Positions 1 to 7,243 of a DNA stretch of 37,040 nucleotides are shown here, one piece after another. The translations under genes and the position numbers were made by a program. This DNA is from Bacilli bacterium (GTDB lineage: Bacteria; Bacillota_I; Bacilli_A; RF39; UBA660), in assembly GCA_017432665.1 (NCBI GenBank), contig JAFRIS010000020.1, positions 1 through 37,040 of the forward strand, given 5' to 3'. Numbering within the stretch: position 1 is the first letter of the stretch; every line of letters starts with the position of its first letter. The notes below the pieces were generated by a model. The model saw only the letters and a list, made by a program, of their open reading frames with translations, was not told the DNA's origin and made no database searches.

Positions 1-41
1 AAAAAAAAGAATCTTTTAAAAAGAATCTTTTTATTCTAAAC
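1..41 (-). terminator. Possible terminator after tRNA-His
   Basis: Downstream of tRNA-His, read on the minus strand, lies a short AGAAT/ATTCT inverted repeat (22-26 with 33-37) followed by T-rich sequence. The stretch also holds an imperfect direct repeat of AAGAATCTTTT. The hairpin is weak and the window edge cuts the context, so this is tentative. Confidence 0.35.
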
Positions 42-118
42 TGGGGCGCCATGTGAGAATCGAACTCACGCATACTAGTGCCACAAACTAGCGTGTTAAC
101 CACTTCACCAATGACGCC
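42..118 (-). tRNA. tRNA-His (GTG)
   Basis: The reverse complement folds as a complete cloverleaf. The acceptor stem has eight pairs, including the extra G-1 opposite C73 that marks bacterial tRNA-His. The anticodon stem CTAGT/ACTAG encloses loop TTGTGGC, giving anticodon GTG. The T arm is GTGAG-TTCGATT-CTCAC. The 3' CCA is encoded (42-44). Confidence 0.97.
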
Positions 119-135
119 ATCTGAATAACAAGTAT

Positions 136-164
136 ATTTTAGCATTTTTCTCTTGTTTTTTCAA
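136..164 (-). promoter_or_regulatory. Promoter for tRNA-His
   Basis: On the minus strand TTGAAA (159-164) and TAAAAT (136-141) are separated by 17 bp, with TGC just before the -10 (extended -10). It lies immediately upstream of tRNA-His. Confidence 0.7.
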
Positions 165-183
165 CCCCTAAATTTACATTTTA

Positions 184-212
184 TTGACATTTTAAGGGTT
201 TTATGATATAAT
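184..212 (+). promoter_or_regulatory. Sigma-A promoter of the gene at 244
   Basis: Consensus TTGACA (184-189), a 17-bp spacer and TATAAT (207-212) preceded by TGA (extended -10). The -10 box overlaps the in-frame ATG at 211, which therefore cannot be the translation start. Confidence 0.9.
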
Positions 213-243
213 GTATACGCATTTGAAAAAGGGGGGTTGCAGC

Positions 244-999
244 ATGGAAAATGTTGAAACTATTAAAAATGCTGGAGAAACAGAAGAAAAGAAATACATA
301 CTTATTAAAAAAGAAGGAAGAGTTGTTTTAAAACATATTGAACCTTCAATAATAAAAGCAAGCGAAGACGAAAAATTACATTTATGTGCAAAAAATTGTG
401 AGAAATTTGGTGTATTTACTTGCCCAAAAATTGGAGATAGACATAAAAAGACTATTGATAAGTATGATTTTATAACAGATGGTTACCAAATATATGATGA
501 TAAGAAACAGTTAGAAGAATTCAAAATAACAGGATGTACTAGTTATAAAAAGTCAAAACCTACTGAATTAACTCCTGAAGAAAAAGATCGTATTAAAGCA
601 ACTAGAAAAATTATTATGAGTACTTATTTTGGTACAGGAACAGTAGAAGAAGCTAGAGTTCAACAATACTTAGGAATGATTCGTGGAAATTTAATTAATG
701 CTGAAGAAAAAGTAGCATCTGATAATGTACTTTTAAATTCAATTTTAGCACAACCAGATGCTGAAATATTATTAGAAGAGGTAGTAGAATACAAGAGAAA
801 AGAAATTTCTAAAGACTTTTTAAAGGAAAAGAAAACTAATAGAGAAAAGAAACAATTTACAAAAGAGACAGCAGCTTTACAAAAATTTGAAAAGGCATTA
901 TCTGGGTTAAGAACAGCAAGAGAAGCCAAGGAACACTCACATGAATTAGTACTTAAGAATTTGACTGAAAAAGGTATTAGAGAAAATAAAATTAAATAA
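244..999 (+). CDS. Hypothetical protein with a conserved-looking Cys cluster
   Basis: A 251-residue cytoplasmic protein of unknown function. The start at 244 is chosen because the upstream ATG at 211 sits in the promoter -10, while AAAGGGGGG precedes 244 at good spacing. The N-terminal third contains four cysteines (C48, C52, C60, C98; pattern Cx3C, x7, C, then GC), which could bind a metal, but no known zinc-finger family is recognised. The remainder is charged, Lys/Glu-rich and predicted helical, ending in a probable coiled region. No signal peptide or membrane segment is visible. It has its own strong promoter and terminator, so it is monocistronic. Confidence 0.75.
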   Translation: MENVETIKNAGETEEKKYILIKKEGRVVLKHIEPSIIKASEDEKLHLCAKNCEKFGVFTCPKIGDRHKKTIDKYDFITDGYQIYDDKKQLEEFKITGCTSYKKSKPTELTPEEKDRIKATRKIIMSTYFGTGTVEEARVQQYLGMIRGNLINAEEKVASDNVLLNSILAQPDAEILLEEVVEYKRKEISKDFLKEKKTNREKKQFTKETAALQKFEKALSGLRTAREAKEHSHELVLKNLTEKGIRENKIK

Positions 1000-1004
1000 T
1001 AGAA

Positions 1005-1034
1005 AGAGAATAGTAAACTTACTATTCTCTTTTT
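1005..1034 (+). terminator. Intrinsic terminator
   Basis: AGAGAATAGT (1005-1014) pairs with ACTATTCTCT (1021-1030), followed by a T run. It ends the gene at 244-999. Confidence 0.85.
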
Positions 1035-1035
1035 A

Positions 1036-1044
1036 TGGTATAAT
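1036..1044 (+). promoter_or_regulatory. Extended -10 promoter of the Nudix gene
   Basis: TGG-TATAAT (-10 at 1039-1044) follows directly on the preceding terminator T-tract. No good -35 box is visible; the extended -10 TG probably compensates. Confidence 0.6.
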
Positions 1045-1065
1045 TAACTTGAAAGGAATGATAAC

Positions 1066-1458
1066 ATGAAACAAGAAAAATCGTGTGGAGCCGTAGTTGT
1101 TGACAATAATAAAGTGCTTGTTGTTAAACATAATGTTGGGCACGTCTCTTTTCCTAAAGGTCATGTTGAAGAAGGGGAGACAGAGCGAGAAACAGCTATT
1201 AGAGAAGTAAAAGAGGAAACTGGTATTGATATTGAAGTAGATACTAATTATCGCTATACGACAAGTTATAGCCCTATGGAAGGGGTAATGAAAGAAGTTG
1301 TTTTCTTTTTAGGAAAAGTCCTAGGAGGAGAACTAAAGCCTCAAGAAAAAGAAGTATCAAAGGTAGATTTTATTTCATTTACTGAAGCAGAAAATAGTTT
1401 AACTCATGAAGATACAAAGGAAATACTTAGACAAGTATTAAGAGATATAAAAAAATAA
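1066..1458 (+). CDS. Nudix hydrolase
   Basis: This 130-aa protein carries a complete Nudix box (GX5EX7REUXEEXGU) beginning at GHVEEGE, with the REVKEETG metal-binding core. Nudix enzymes hydrolyse nucleoside diphosphates linked to another moiety, using Mg2+. The opening (CGAVVVDNNKVLVVKH) and the small size resemble the asymmetrical Ap4A-hydrolase/MutT-like group, but the substrate cannot be read from the sequence. It is cytoplasmic and monocistronic, with GAAAGGA before the start and a bidirectional terminator at its end shared with rpoD. Confidence 0.9.
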   Translation: MKQEKSCGAVVVDNNKVLVVKHNVGHVSFPKGHVEEGETERETAIREVKEETGIDIEVDTNYRYTTSYSPMEGVMKEVVFFLGKVLGGELKPQEKEVSKVDFISFTEAENSLTHEDTKEILRQVLRDIKK

Positions 1459-1487
1459 GAGATTATTCACAATAATCTCTTAATTTT
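1456..1487. terminator. Bidirectional terminator between the Nudix gene and rpoD
   Basis: A 12-bp stem (1456-1467 with 1471-1482) has T runs on both strands. It contains the stop codons of both convergent genes. Confidence 0.85.
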
Positions 1488-2749
1488 TTGGAACGCGAAG
1501 GATGTCTAAGTTTTCTTAGTGACTTTGCTTCTATTTGTCTAATTCTTTCTCTAGTAACACCAAATTTCTTTCCTACTTTACTAAGTGTTCGTATACCTTT
1601 TCCATCTAAACCGAAACGTTCGATTAATACTGTTTTAGCTCTAGGATCATCCGCAAAAGTCTCATCTAATACATTCATAAGAATGTCATGTAGAGCCATA
1701 TAATCTATGTCTTTATCTGTATTACTTTGTTCATCAATTACAAAATCACTTAGGAATGTATCCTCATCTTCACCGACAGGAACATCCAATGAAACAGCAT
1801 CAACTAAATAAGCTTGATCTCTAAGTTTTTTTAGTTTTTTAGTATCTTCCTTTAATTGTTCATAGTAAGGTGCATTAATAGCTGCAATTCTTAATAGCAT
1901 TCTTATAAGAGTTAATCTTGCTACATCTTTTTTAAAGTAATTCTTTCCTTCAGCTAACTTTTCACCCATTTTTGGTTTAAATCTTTCAATCTTAGGTAAA
2001 TTACGGTTATTAGTATATATAATAGCAGCTAATTCTTCATCAGGCATTGATTCACCACGGTTTTCAAGTTCATACTTTCTATTAAGAAGATTAACTTTAT
2101 TTAATATTTCAGTTGAATGAACAGGAATTCTAATTGTTTTCGATTGATCAGCGATAGCCCTAGTAATAGCCTGTCTTATCCACCAAGTTGCATAAGTAGA
2201 AAATTTATAGCCTTTTGATAAATCAAACTTTTCTACAGCTTTTATTAATCCCATATTACCTTCTTGAATTAAATCTAAGAAGTCTATCTTACGATTAATA
2301 TAGCGTCTTGCGATTGATATAACTAATCTTAAATTAGAATCCACTAATTTATCGAAAGCTTCTTTATCTCCAGCAGCAACTTTACTAGCAACCTCTTTTT
2401 CTTCCTCTGCGCTTAATAAAGGTATTTTACTAACCGCATTAAAATATAGGCTAAGTGCGCTAGTATTAGAGCTAAAAACAGCTCCAACATCAATTTTATC
2501 GATATTTTTCAGTTCTTCTTCGGATACTTCCTCAACATTTTCAAGATCAGCTGCTGTAGCATCAATATCTTTATCCTTAGAAATATCTTCTTTTTTCTTG
2601 AATATTATGTTATTTTCAAAAACAAAGTCAGAAATTTCCTCCATTGCTTCAGCATTTAATTTATATCGAATTAATAAATTATTGAATTCATCTTGAGAAA
2701 TAGGACCGCTCTTTAAAATTTTCTTTAATTCTATTAAGGCTTCTTTCAT
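1463..2749 (-). CDS. rpoD: Primary sigma factor RpoD/SigA with an enlarged region 3
   Basis: A 428-residue housekeeping sigma factor that directs RNA polymerase to promoters. Visible regions: 1.1-like N-terminus (1-50); acidic linker; region 1.2 (about 97-127); region 2 (about 136-209) with [18 protein letters not shown] and [14 protein letters not shown]; region 3.0 His211/Glu214, which contact extended -10 elements; region 4 with [20 protein letters not shown] (398-417). Between the conserved IRIPVH and [12 protein letters not shown] segments there are about 110 residues, where Bacillus SigA has about 53. A basic, helical insertion of nearly 60 residues therefore lies in or next to region 3.1. 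RBS AAGGAGGGG precedes the start. Confidence 0.97.
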   Translation of the reverse strand: MKEALIELKKILKSGPISQDEFNNLLIRYKLNAEAMEEISDFVFENNIIFKKKEDISKDKDIDATAADLENVEEVSEEELKNIDKIDVGAVFSSNTSALSLYFNAVSKIPLLSAEEEKEVASKVAAGDKEAFDKLVDSNLRLVISIARRYINRKIDFLDLIQEGNMGLIKAVEKFDLSKGYKFSTYATWWIRQAITRAIADQSKTIRIPVHSTEILNKVNLLNRKYELENRGESMPDEELAAIIYTNNRNLPKIERFKPKMGEKLAEGKNYFKKDVARLTLIRMLLRIAAINAPYYEQLKEDTKKLKKLRDQAYLVDAVSLDVPVGEDEDTFLSDFVIDEQSNTDKDIDYMALHDILMNVLDETFADDPRAKTVLIERFGLDGKGIRTLSKVGKKFGVTRERIRQIEAKSLRKLRHPSRSKKLRDYCE

Positions 2750-2776
2750 TTCAAACCCCTCCTTAATTGAGTGTAT

Positions 2777-2805
2777 ATTATATCAAAAATGTCCTAAAAA
2801 GTCAA
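2777..2805 (-). promoter_or_regulatory. rpoD promoter
   Basis: On the minus strand: TTGACT (2800-2805), a 17-bp spacer, and TATAAT (2777-2782) preceded by TGA. This is a near-consensus sigma-A promoter about 28 bp upstream of the rpoD start. Confidence 0.85.
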
Positions 2806-2834
2806 TGAAAATGCAGTGTGTAAACATAAAAATG

Positions 2835-2863
2835 TTGACAAATGTAAACAAATGTAGTACTAT
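2835..2863 (+). promoter_or_regulatory. Promoter of the tandem leader RNA and ABC exporter operon
   Basis: TTGACA (2835-2840), a 17-bp spacer and TACTAT (2858-2863). Transcription would begin near 2870, at the base of the first structured element, giving a leader of about 305 nt before the start codon at 3175. Confidence 0.75.
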
Positions 2864-2871
2864 GTACTCAA

Positions 2872-2980
2872 GTCGAGTGAGTATGCATAAGTGTAAACGA
2901 GCTGCATAGGGATAAAACCTACACGTATTACGGAGTCACTACTTTAATCAGTAGTGTGCTCCGTTTTTTTATTACTCGAC
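2872..2980 (+). ncRNA. Structured leader RNA, copy 1 of 2 (riboswitch-like)
   Basis: First of two tandem elements. Four blocks are identical in both copies: GTGAGTATGCATAAG (2877-2891), a 20-nt block from AACGAG to GGGATAA (2896-2915), TACACGT (2920-2926) and ACGGAGTCAC (2930-2939). The variable linkers between them differ in length. TATGCA/TGCATA can form a hairpin linking the first two blocks. A 9-bp stem, GTCGAGTGA (2872-2880) with TTACTCGAC (2972-2980), encloses the element. A strong terminator hairpin lies inside. I do not recognise it as a known riboswitch class. Confidence 0.75.
2930..2970 (+). terminator. Intrinsic terminator of leader copy 1
   Basis: ACGGAG-t-CACTAC pairs with GTAGTG-tg-CTCCGT and is followed by seven T. 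The 5' arm contains the conserved block ACGGAGTCAC, so terminator and conserved element overlap, as expected for a transcription attenuator. Confidence 0.8.
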
Positions 2981-2992
2981 CAGTTTCTTTAG

Positions 2993-3107
2993 ATTTTTGT
3001 GAGTATGCATAAGGCAACGAGCTGCATAGGGATAATAGTCTTACACGTCAAGTACGGAGTCACATTTACACATATGTGTGATTCCGTGCTTTTTATTTAG
3101 TAAAAAT
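2993..3107 (+). ncRNA. Structured leader RNA, copy 2 of 2 (riboswitch-like)
   Basis: This second element repeats the four invariant blocks: GTGAGTATGCATAAG (2999-3013), the AACGAG...GGGATAA block (3016-3035), TACACGT (3042-3048) and ACGGAGTCAC (3054-3063). Linkers and stem sequences differ from copy 1. The enclosing stem here is ATTTTTGT (2993-3000) with GTAAAAAT (3100-3107), different bases but the same position, which is compensatory evidence for pairing. The element ends about 68 nt before the exporter start codon. Confidence 0.75.
3054..3098 (+). terminator. Intrinsic terminator of leader copy 2
   Basis: ACGGA...CACAT pairs with ATGTG...TCCGT, followed by GCTTTTTATTT. It has the same architecture as the first attenuator but different loop and stem bases. 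Confidence 0.7.
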
Positions 3108-3174
3108 TATATTACAATGGTTTTGATGATAAAAATCTAAAGAAATGAAAATATCTAGAAAGGAGTTGATTAGA

Positions 3175-4155
3175 ATGGCAGTTATTACAGTAAAAAATCT
3201 ATCAAAGAGTTTTAAAGTAAAAACAAAGGAAAAAGGATTGAAAGGAAGCCTTAAATCAATCATCAAAACAAAATATAAAATCATCAAAGCCGTAAAGAAT
3301 ATTTCTTTTTCAGTAGAAAAAGGAGAAATGATTGCCTTCATTGGACCAAATGGAGCAGGAAAGAGTACTTCAATTAAAATGATGACCGGAATACTATATC
3401 CAGATAAAGGAAGTATTGATATCTTAGGTTTAAATCCAGTCAAAGAACGTAAAAAACTAGCTTATGAAATAGGTTGTGTATTTGGTCAAAAAGAACAATT
3501 ATGGACACATTTAACTCCATATGATAACTTTAGGTTTTTTGGAGCCATCTATGATATTCCAAACTCTCGCGTTGAGAAAAAGATTAATGAATTAAAAGAA
3601 TTATTTGAATTAGATGATTTTATTAATACTCCAGTTAGAAACTTAAGTTTAGGACAAAGAATTCGTTGTGAAATAGTTGCTTCTTTAATCCATGAACCTA
3701 AAATATTATTCTTGGATGAACCAACTATTGGATTAGATCCAGTTGTTAAAGAAAATATCAGAGTTTTAATTAAACGAATGAACAAAGAATATAAAACTAC
3801 AGTAGTTTTAACTTCTCATGATGTATCTGATATTGAAAAGCTATGTAAAAGAGTAATTATTGTCAATAATGGTAGTATTGTTTTAGATGATACTATGGAG
3901 AACTTAAAGTATCATTATTTAAATAAGAAAATAGTAGATGCTAAAATGAAAGAACAAGTTAATTTAGATGATGAAGACGGTATAACCATATTAAAAGATA
4001 AAGGTTATAATTTAAAAATTGAAGTAGATACTAAAAAGAAAAGTGTCAGTGATGCTTTAAAACTATTAAATCCTGATAATATTATTGATATAAATATTTC
4101 CAATGTACCTCTAGAACAAATAATTAGTGATATCTACAAAGAGGGTGACAAATAA
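3175..4155 (+). CDS. ABC-2 exporter ATP-binding protein (COG4586-like)
   Basis: A 326-aa ATPase that would power export by the two membrane proteins encoded next. Walker A is GPNGAGKST (about 57-65), the signature is LSLGQ, Walker B is ILFLDEPTIGLD, and the switch His is in LTSHD. The long loop between the first strand and Walker A (about residues 14-40, Lys-rich) and the C-terminal extension fit the COG4586 family that works with paired PF06182-type permeases. The start at 3175 is chosen because AAGGAG lies just upstream; the in-frame ATG at 3145 has no ribosome site. The stop overlaps the next ATG (TAATG), indicating translational coupling. Expression is probably controlled by the tandem leader RNA. 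Substrate unknown. Confidence 0.92.
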   Translation: MAVITVKNLSKSFKVKTKEKGLKGSLKSIIKTKYKIIKAVKNISFSVEKGEMIAFIGPNGAGKSTSIKMMTGILYPDKGSIDILGLNPVKERKKLAYEIGCVFGQKEQLWTHLTPYDNFRFFGAIYDIPNSRVEKKINELKELFELDDFINTPVRNLSLGQRIRCEIVASLIHEPKILFLDEPTIGLDPVVKENIRVLIKRMNKEYKTTVVLTSHDVSDIEKLCKRVIIVNNGSIVLDDTMENLKYHYLNKKIVDAKMKEQVNLDDEDGITILKDKGYNLKIEVDTKKKSVSDALKLLNPDNIIDINISNVPLEQIISDIYKEGDK

Positions 4156-4946
4156 TGCGTAAATATTTATACATTTATAAATCAGAAGTAATGACTAATC
4201 TTCAATATATAGTAGATATCTTAGTAGGATTTATTAGTTACTGTATTATAATCTTTATATTTTTAAATCTATGGAATTATATATATAGTGATCCAAGTGA
4301 ATTGATTAATGGTTATAATATGAATCAAATGATTTGGTATGTAACTATTACTGAAATATTATGGATGAGTATTAGTGGTAGAAAACTATGTAGAAAGATT
4401 TGTAATGATGTTCGTAGTGGTAATATTGCTTATAACATTAATAAGCCATATAACTATGTAGAATACTCTTTATTTAATCATTTAGGAGTAGTAACAATTA
4501 GATTTGTTTGTGTATTTGTTTTAGGTATAGCTATGGGAATAATATTTTTACGTAGTATTCCAAGTCTTAATGTTTTACAAATTGCTGGTTTTTTATTAAC
4601 TTGTCTTTTAGCAACAGTAATTAATATTTTATTAATTGTTGCGATTGGTTTAATATCATTCTTTATTGAAGATGCTAATCCATTTTACTGGTTATATTCA
4701 AAACTAATCTTAGTTGTTGGAACAATATTCCCAGTAGAGTTTTTCCCTGGTGTTATTCAACCAATTATTAAAGCAAGTCCAATTTATGTAGTTAGTTATG
4801 GACCAGCTAGATTATTTGTAAATTTTGAAACAAGTCAATTTATTAATGTAATAGTTGCTCAAATTATTTACTTAATTATAAGTTTTTCAATATGTCATTT
4901 TATATACAGTAAGGGGGTGAAAAGACTAAATGTTAACGGCGGTTAA
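4155..4946 (+). CDS. ABC-2 family permease, subunit 1 (PF06182-like)
   Basis: This 263-aa integral membrane protein has about six hydrophobic segments and no soluble domain. The N-terminal MRKYLYIYKSEVMTNLQY opening, then a membrane helix, matches ABC-2 permeases of the PF06182 (former DUF990, COG4587/COG3694) type, which occur as two different subunits beside a COG4586 ATPase. That is exactly the arrangement here. It overlaps the ATPase stop by one base and the next permease by 17 bases. Transported substrate cannot be inferred. Confidence 0.85.
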   Translation: MRKYLYIYKSEVMTNLQYIVDILVGFISYCIIIFIFLNLWNYIYSDPSELINGYNMNQMIWYVTITEILWMSISGRKLCRKICNDVRSGNIAYNINKPYNYVEYSLFNHLGVVTIRFVCVFVLGIAMGIIFLRSIPSLNVLQIAGFLLTCLLATVINILLIVAIGLISFFIEDANPFYWLYSKLILVVGTIFPVEFFPGVIQPIIKASPIYVVSYGPARLFVNFETSQFINVIVAQIIYLIISFSICHFIYSKGVKRLNVNGG

Positions 4947-5724
4947 AAATCAAATAAAAGTATCATTTTTATCAACTAGGTATGCATTAGAAAGAGAAAT
5001 GCTAAATAAAGTCACTTTTATTACAAATATTATTTTCATGATTTTAAATAATTCTTGTTTCATTGTTCAATGGATTATCCTTTATTCAATTAAAGATAAC
5101 ATTGGAGGTTTAGGATTTAAAGAACTATTACTTTTATGGGGATTAGCTGCAGGGACATTTGGTTTTGCACGTTTCTTCTGTGAATCAGCATTTAATATAT
5201 CAGATGCAATTAATAAAGGTACATTAGATAATTACTTAGTTCAACCTAAAAATGTATTATTATCATATATTACTAGTACTGTACAAGTATCTTGTTTAGG
5301 AGATATGCTTTATGCATATATTATGTTGTTTATATATGGTATAACAGTAAAATCATTTATATTATTTACCTTTTTTTGTATAAATGGAGCTTTAATAGTA
5401 GTAGCTTTAGCAATTATCTTTGGTTCATTAAGTTTTTGGTTTGGAAGAGTAGAATTAGTGGCTGATACAATGAACAGTTTAATGGTTAATTTTGCAACTT
5501 ATCCAGATGGTATTTTTAAAGGAATAGTTAAAATATTATTCTATACAATTATTCCTTTGGAATTTGTCAATTATATACCAATAAGACTAATTATAGATTT
5601 TAATTTAAATAGTTTTATAATAGTTATTGCAGTTACTATATTTTTTATATCTTTGGCATTTATAATCTTTTATCAAGGATTAAAACGATATAGTAGTAGT
5701 AACTTAATGAATGTTAGAATTTAG
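4930..5724 (+). CDS. ABC-2 family permease, subunit 2 (PF06182-like)
   Basis: The second 264-aa membrane subunit of the exporter has about six hydrophobic segments. It contains the loop FCESAFNISDAINKGTLDNY followed by LVQP, a pattern typical of this permease family (x-G-x-[IL]-[DE]-x-x-L-x-x-P). The ATG lies inside the end of subunit 1 behind AGGGGGTG, so translation is probably coupled. Together with 3175-4946 it completes a heterodimeric permease plus ATPase exporter. Confidence 0.85.
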   Translation: MLTAVKNQIKVSFLSTRYALEREMLNKVTFITNIIFMILNNSCFIVQWIILYSIKDNIGGLGFKELLLLWGLAAGTFGFARFFCESAFNISDAINKGTLDNYLVQPKNVLLSYITSTVQVSCLGDMLYAYIMLFIYGITVKSFILFTFFCINGALIVVALAIIFGSLSFWFGRVELVADTMNSLMVNFATYPDGIFKGIVKILFYTIIPLEFVNYIPIRLIIDFNLNSFIIVIAVTIFFISLAFIIFYQGLKRYSSSNLMNVRI

Positions 5725-5733
5725 GAGGATTAT

Positions 5734-6315
5734 ATGGAAGAATTTTTCTATGAAGAACCTAGTCTAAGAAGAAAAGATGAGGCTATCGAATTTATCAATG
5801 AATTTATTAAAAATAACTCTAATATTAATGGGACAGGTGGATTAGATAGATATCTAGATGATTATGAGGGTTGGCTAGTTAAATTAGAACAAGATTATCG
5901 GGCTAATCAACCAGAAGGAAGAGTTCCGGCTTTAACATATTTTTTAGTTAGAGAAAGTGATAATAAAATTATCGGAATGATAAATATTAGACTTGTATTA
6001 AATGACTATCTAAGAAGACATGGAGGACATATTGGTTATTGTATAAGGCCTAGTGAAAGAGAAAAAGGTTATAATAAAATAAATCTATATTTAGGTTTAA
6101 AAGTTTGTCAACAACATGAAGTTGAAGAGGCTTTATTAGATGCTGATTTAGATAATCCTGCTTCATGGAAAACCATGGAGTCATTAGGTGGTATAAGAGT
6201 AGAAGAATATATTGATGAAGTGGATCAAACTAAAAGTGTAAGATATATTATCCCTGTAGACGATTCTATAAATAGGTATAAAGATATTTATGAATCTAAA
6301 ATAAAGCACTATTAA
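5734..6315 (+). CDS. GNAT family N-acetyltransferase
   Basis: This 193-aa protein resembles COG3981-type predicted acetyltransferases. The core strand TYFLVRESDNKIIGMINIR is followed by GGHIGYCIRPSEREKGY, where RxxGY is the acetyl-CoA pyrophosphate-binding turn. LDADLDNPASWKTMESLGG is the typical end of the GNAT fold (neighbouring-residue Asn and the 'x-x-LGF'-like helix). The acceptor substrate is unknown. It lies 9 bp after the exporter permease with its own GGAGGA site, so it is the last gene of that operon, ending at a terminator. Confidence 0.9.
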   Translation: MEEFFYEEPSLRRKDEAIEFINEFIKNNSNINGTGGLDRYLDDYEGWLVKLEQDYRANQPEGRVPALTYFLVRESDNKIIGMINIRLVLNDYLRRHGGHIGYCIRPSEREKGYNKINLYLGLKVCQQHEVEEALLDADLDNPASWKTMESLGGIRVEEYIDEVDQTKSVRYIIPVDDSINRYKDIYESKIKHY

Positions 6316-6349
6316 AGGAAATAGGATAAATAGTTCTATTTCCTTTTTT
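6314..6349 (+). terminator. Intrinsic terminator
   Basis: AAAGGAAATAG (6314-6324) pairs with CTATTTCCTTT (6336-6346), followed by T. It ends the exporter/GNAT operon. Confidence 0.88.
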
Positions 6350-6350
6350 A

Positions 6351-6359
6351 TGGTATAAT
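6351..6359 (+). promoter_or_regulatory. Extended -10 promoter of the 6380 operon
   Basis: TGG-TATAAT (-10 at 6354-6359) comes straight after the terminator T-tract, the same layout as at 1036. No clear -35 box. Confidence 0.6.
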
Positions 6360-6379
6360 TATGAGTAGGAGTGAACTAT

Positions 6380-7243
6380 ATGAAATGGATTAAAAAGATA
6401 TTAATAGGTTTATTAGTTTTTATCTTAATTGATGTTATTTTTGCTTTAGCTATTTCTTTTAACTTGAAGAAAATTTTAATTGATGGAGTTATTAAAGAAA
6501 TTGTTGTTCAAAATATATTTCCTAGAAAGCAAAGTGAAGGAAATCGTATTATTTCAGAAGAGCAAATTAAAGAAATAACTGATGATCCTAGGGTTCAGGA
6601 AATATTAAATAGTCCTGAAGTTCAAGATTTACTTGAAAAATATTTAGATACAACGGTAGATGGGCTAATTGATGTGAATAGTATTGATGATGTTGAATTA
6701 GAAAAAGACATGGTAGAATTTGTCAAAGCTAATCGTGAAGTTCTAGAAGAAAAAGTAGGTAAAGAAATAACCGATGAAATGATTGAGAAAGCTGCGGAGC
6801 AAGTAGAAACTAAAGATTTGTCTAGGGCTTATAAACAGTCGTTAGAAAATGCTAGTAGAAATATGACTACAACTGAAAAGCAAGTTTTAAAAGGCTATAA
6901 ATTTATTATTTCTAAAAAATTAAGAATTATTTTATTCATAGCATTAATAATTGATTTATTATTAATTGCTTTACTTCAAATGTCGGTTTATAAATGGATT
7001 CAAACATTAGGCAAATCAATGATTGCTAGTGGAGTAGGTATTATAATTTCTAGTTTTGTAGTTGATAAAATAGTGGAAACAAAAGCACATATAAGTCAAT
7101 TTAATACTAGTTGTTTAACTAATACAGGAGTCATTATTGCTGCTAGCGGTGTAGTAATTGTAATTGCTTATAATATTATTATGAAATTATTAAAGAAAAA
7201 GGATGATTTAGATGAAATACCCGAGTTTTCTGAAAAAGAATGA
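6380..7243 (+). CDS. Membrane protein of unknown function
   Basis: A 287-aa protein with one N-terminal membrane helix (about 7-27), a long charged, helical middle (about 30-175) that repeats EEQIKEI/DDPRVQEIL-like helices, and three hydrophobic segments near the C-terminus. The middle probably lies outside the cell. The start at 6380 follows TAGGAGTGA at 8 bp; an in-frame GTG at 6371 overlaps that site. No family is recognised. It is the first gene of a five-gene unit; its 3' end overlaps the next gene by 32 bases, which suggests coupled expression. Confidence 0.7.
   Translation: MKWIKKILIGLLVFILIDVIFALAISFNLKKILIDGVIKEIVVQNIFPRKQSEGNRIISEEQIKEITDDPRVQEILNSPEVQDLLEKYLDTTVDGLIDVNSIDDVELEKDMVEFVKANREVLEEKVGKEITDEMIEKAAEQVETKDLSRAYKQSLENASRNMTTTEKQVLKGYKFIISKKLRIILFIALIIDLLLIALLQMSVYKWIQTLGKSMIASGVGIIISSFVVDKIVETKAHISQFNTSCLTNTGVIIAASGVVIVIAYNIIMKLLKKKDDLDEIPEFSEKE

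Noticed and set aside
211-243. N-terminal extension of the first gene from the ATG at 211
   Set aside because: This ATG overlaps the -10 box of a consensus promoter, so it is not in the transcript.
2909-2917. TAGGGATAA repeated in both leader copies, resembling the start of a homing endonuclease (I-SceI) site
   Set aside because: Only nine bases match, no intron or homing enzyme is nearby, and the blocks are better explained as conserved parts of the leader RNA.
2866-3107. Leader RNA as a T-box, mini-ykkC/guanidine, TPP, SAM, purine, preQ1 or fluoride element
   Set aside because: None of the consensus motifs I know for these classes (T-box AGGGUGGNACCGCG, TPP CUGAUGAG-type core, SAM, crcB, ACGR loops) occurs in the conserved blocks. 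A search is needed to exclude others.
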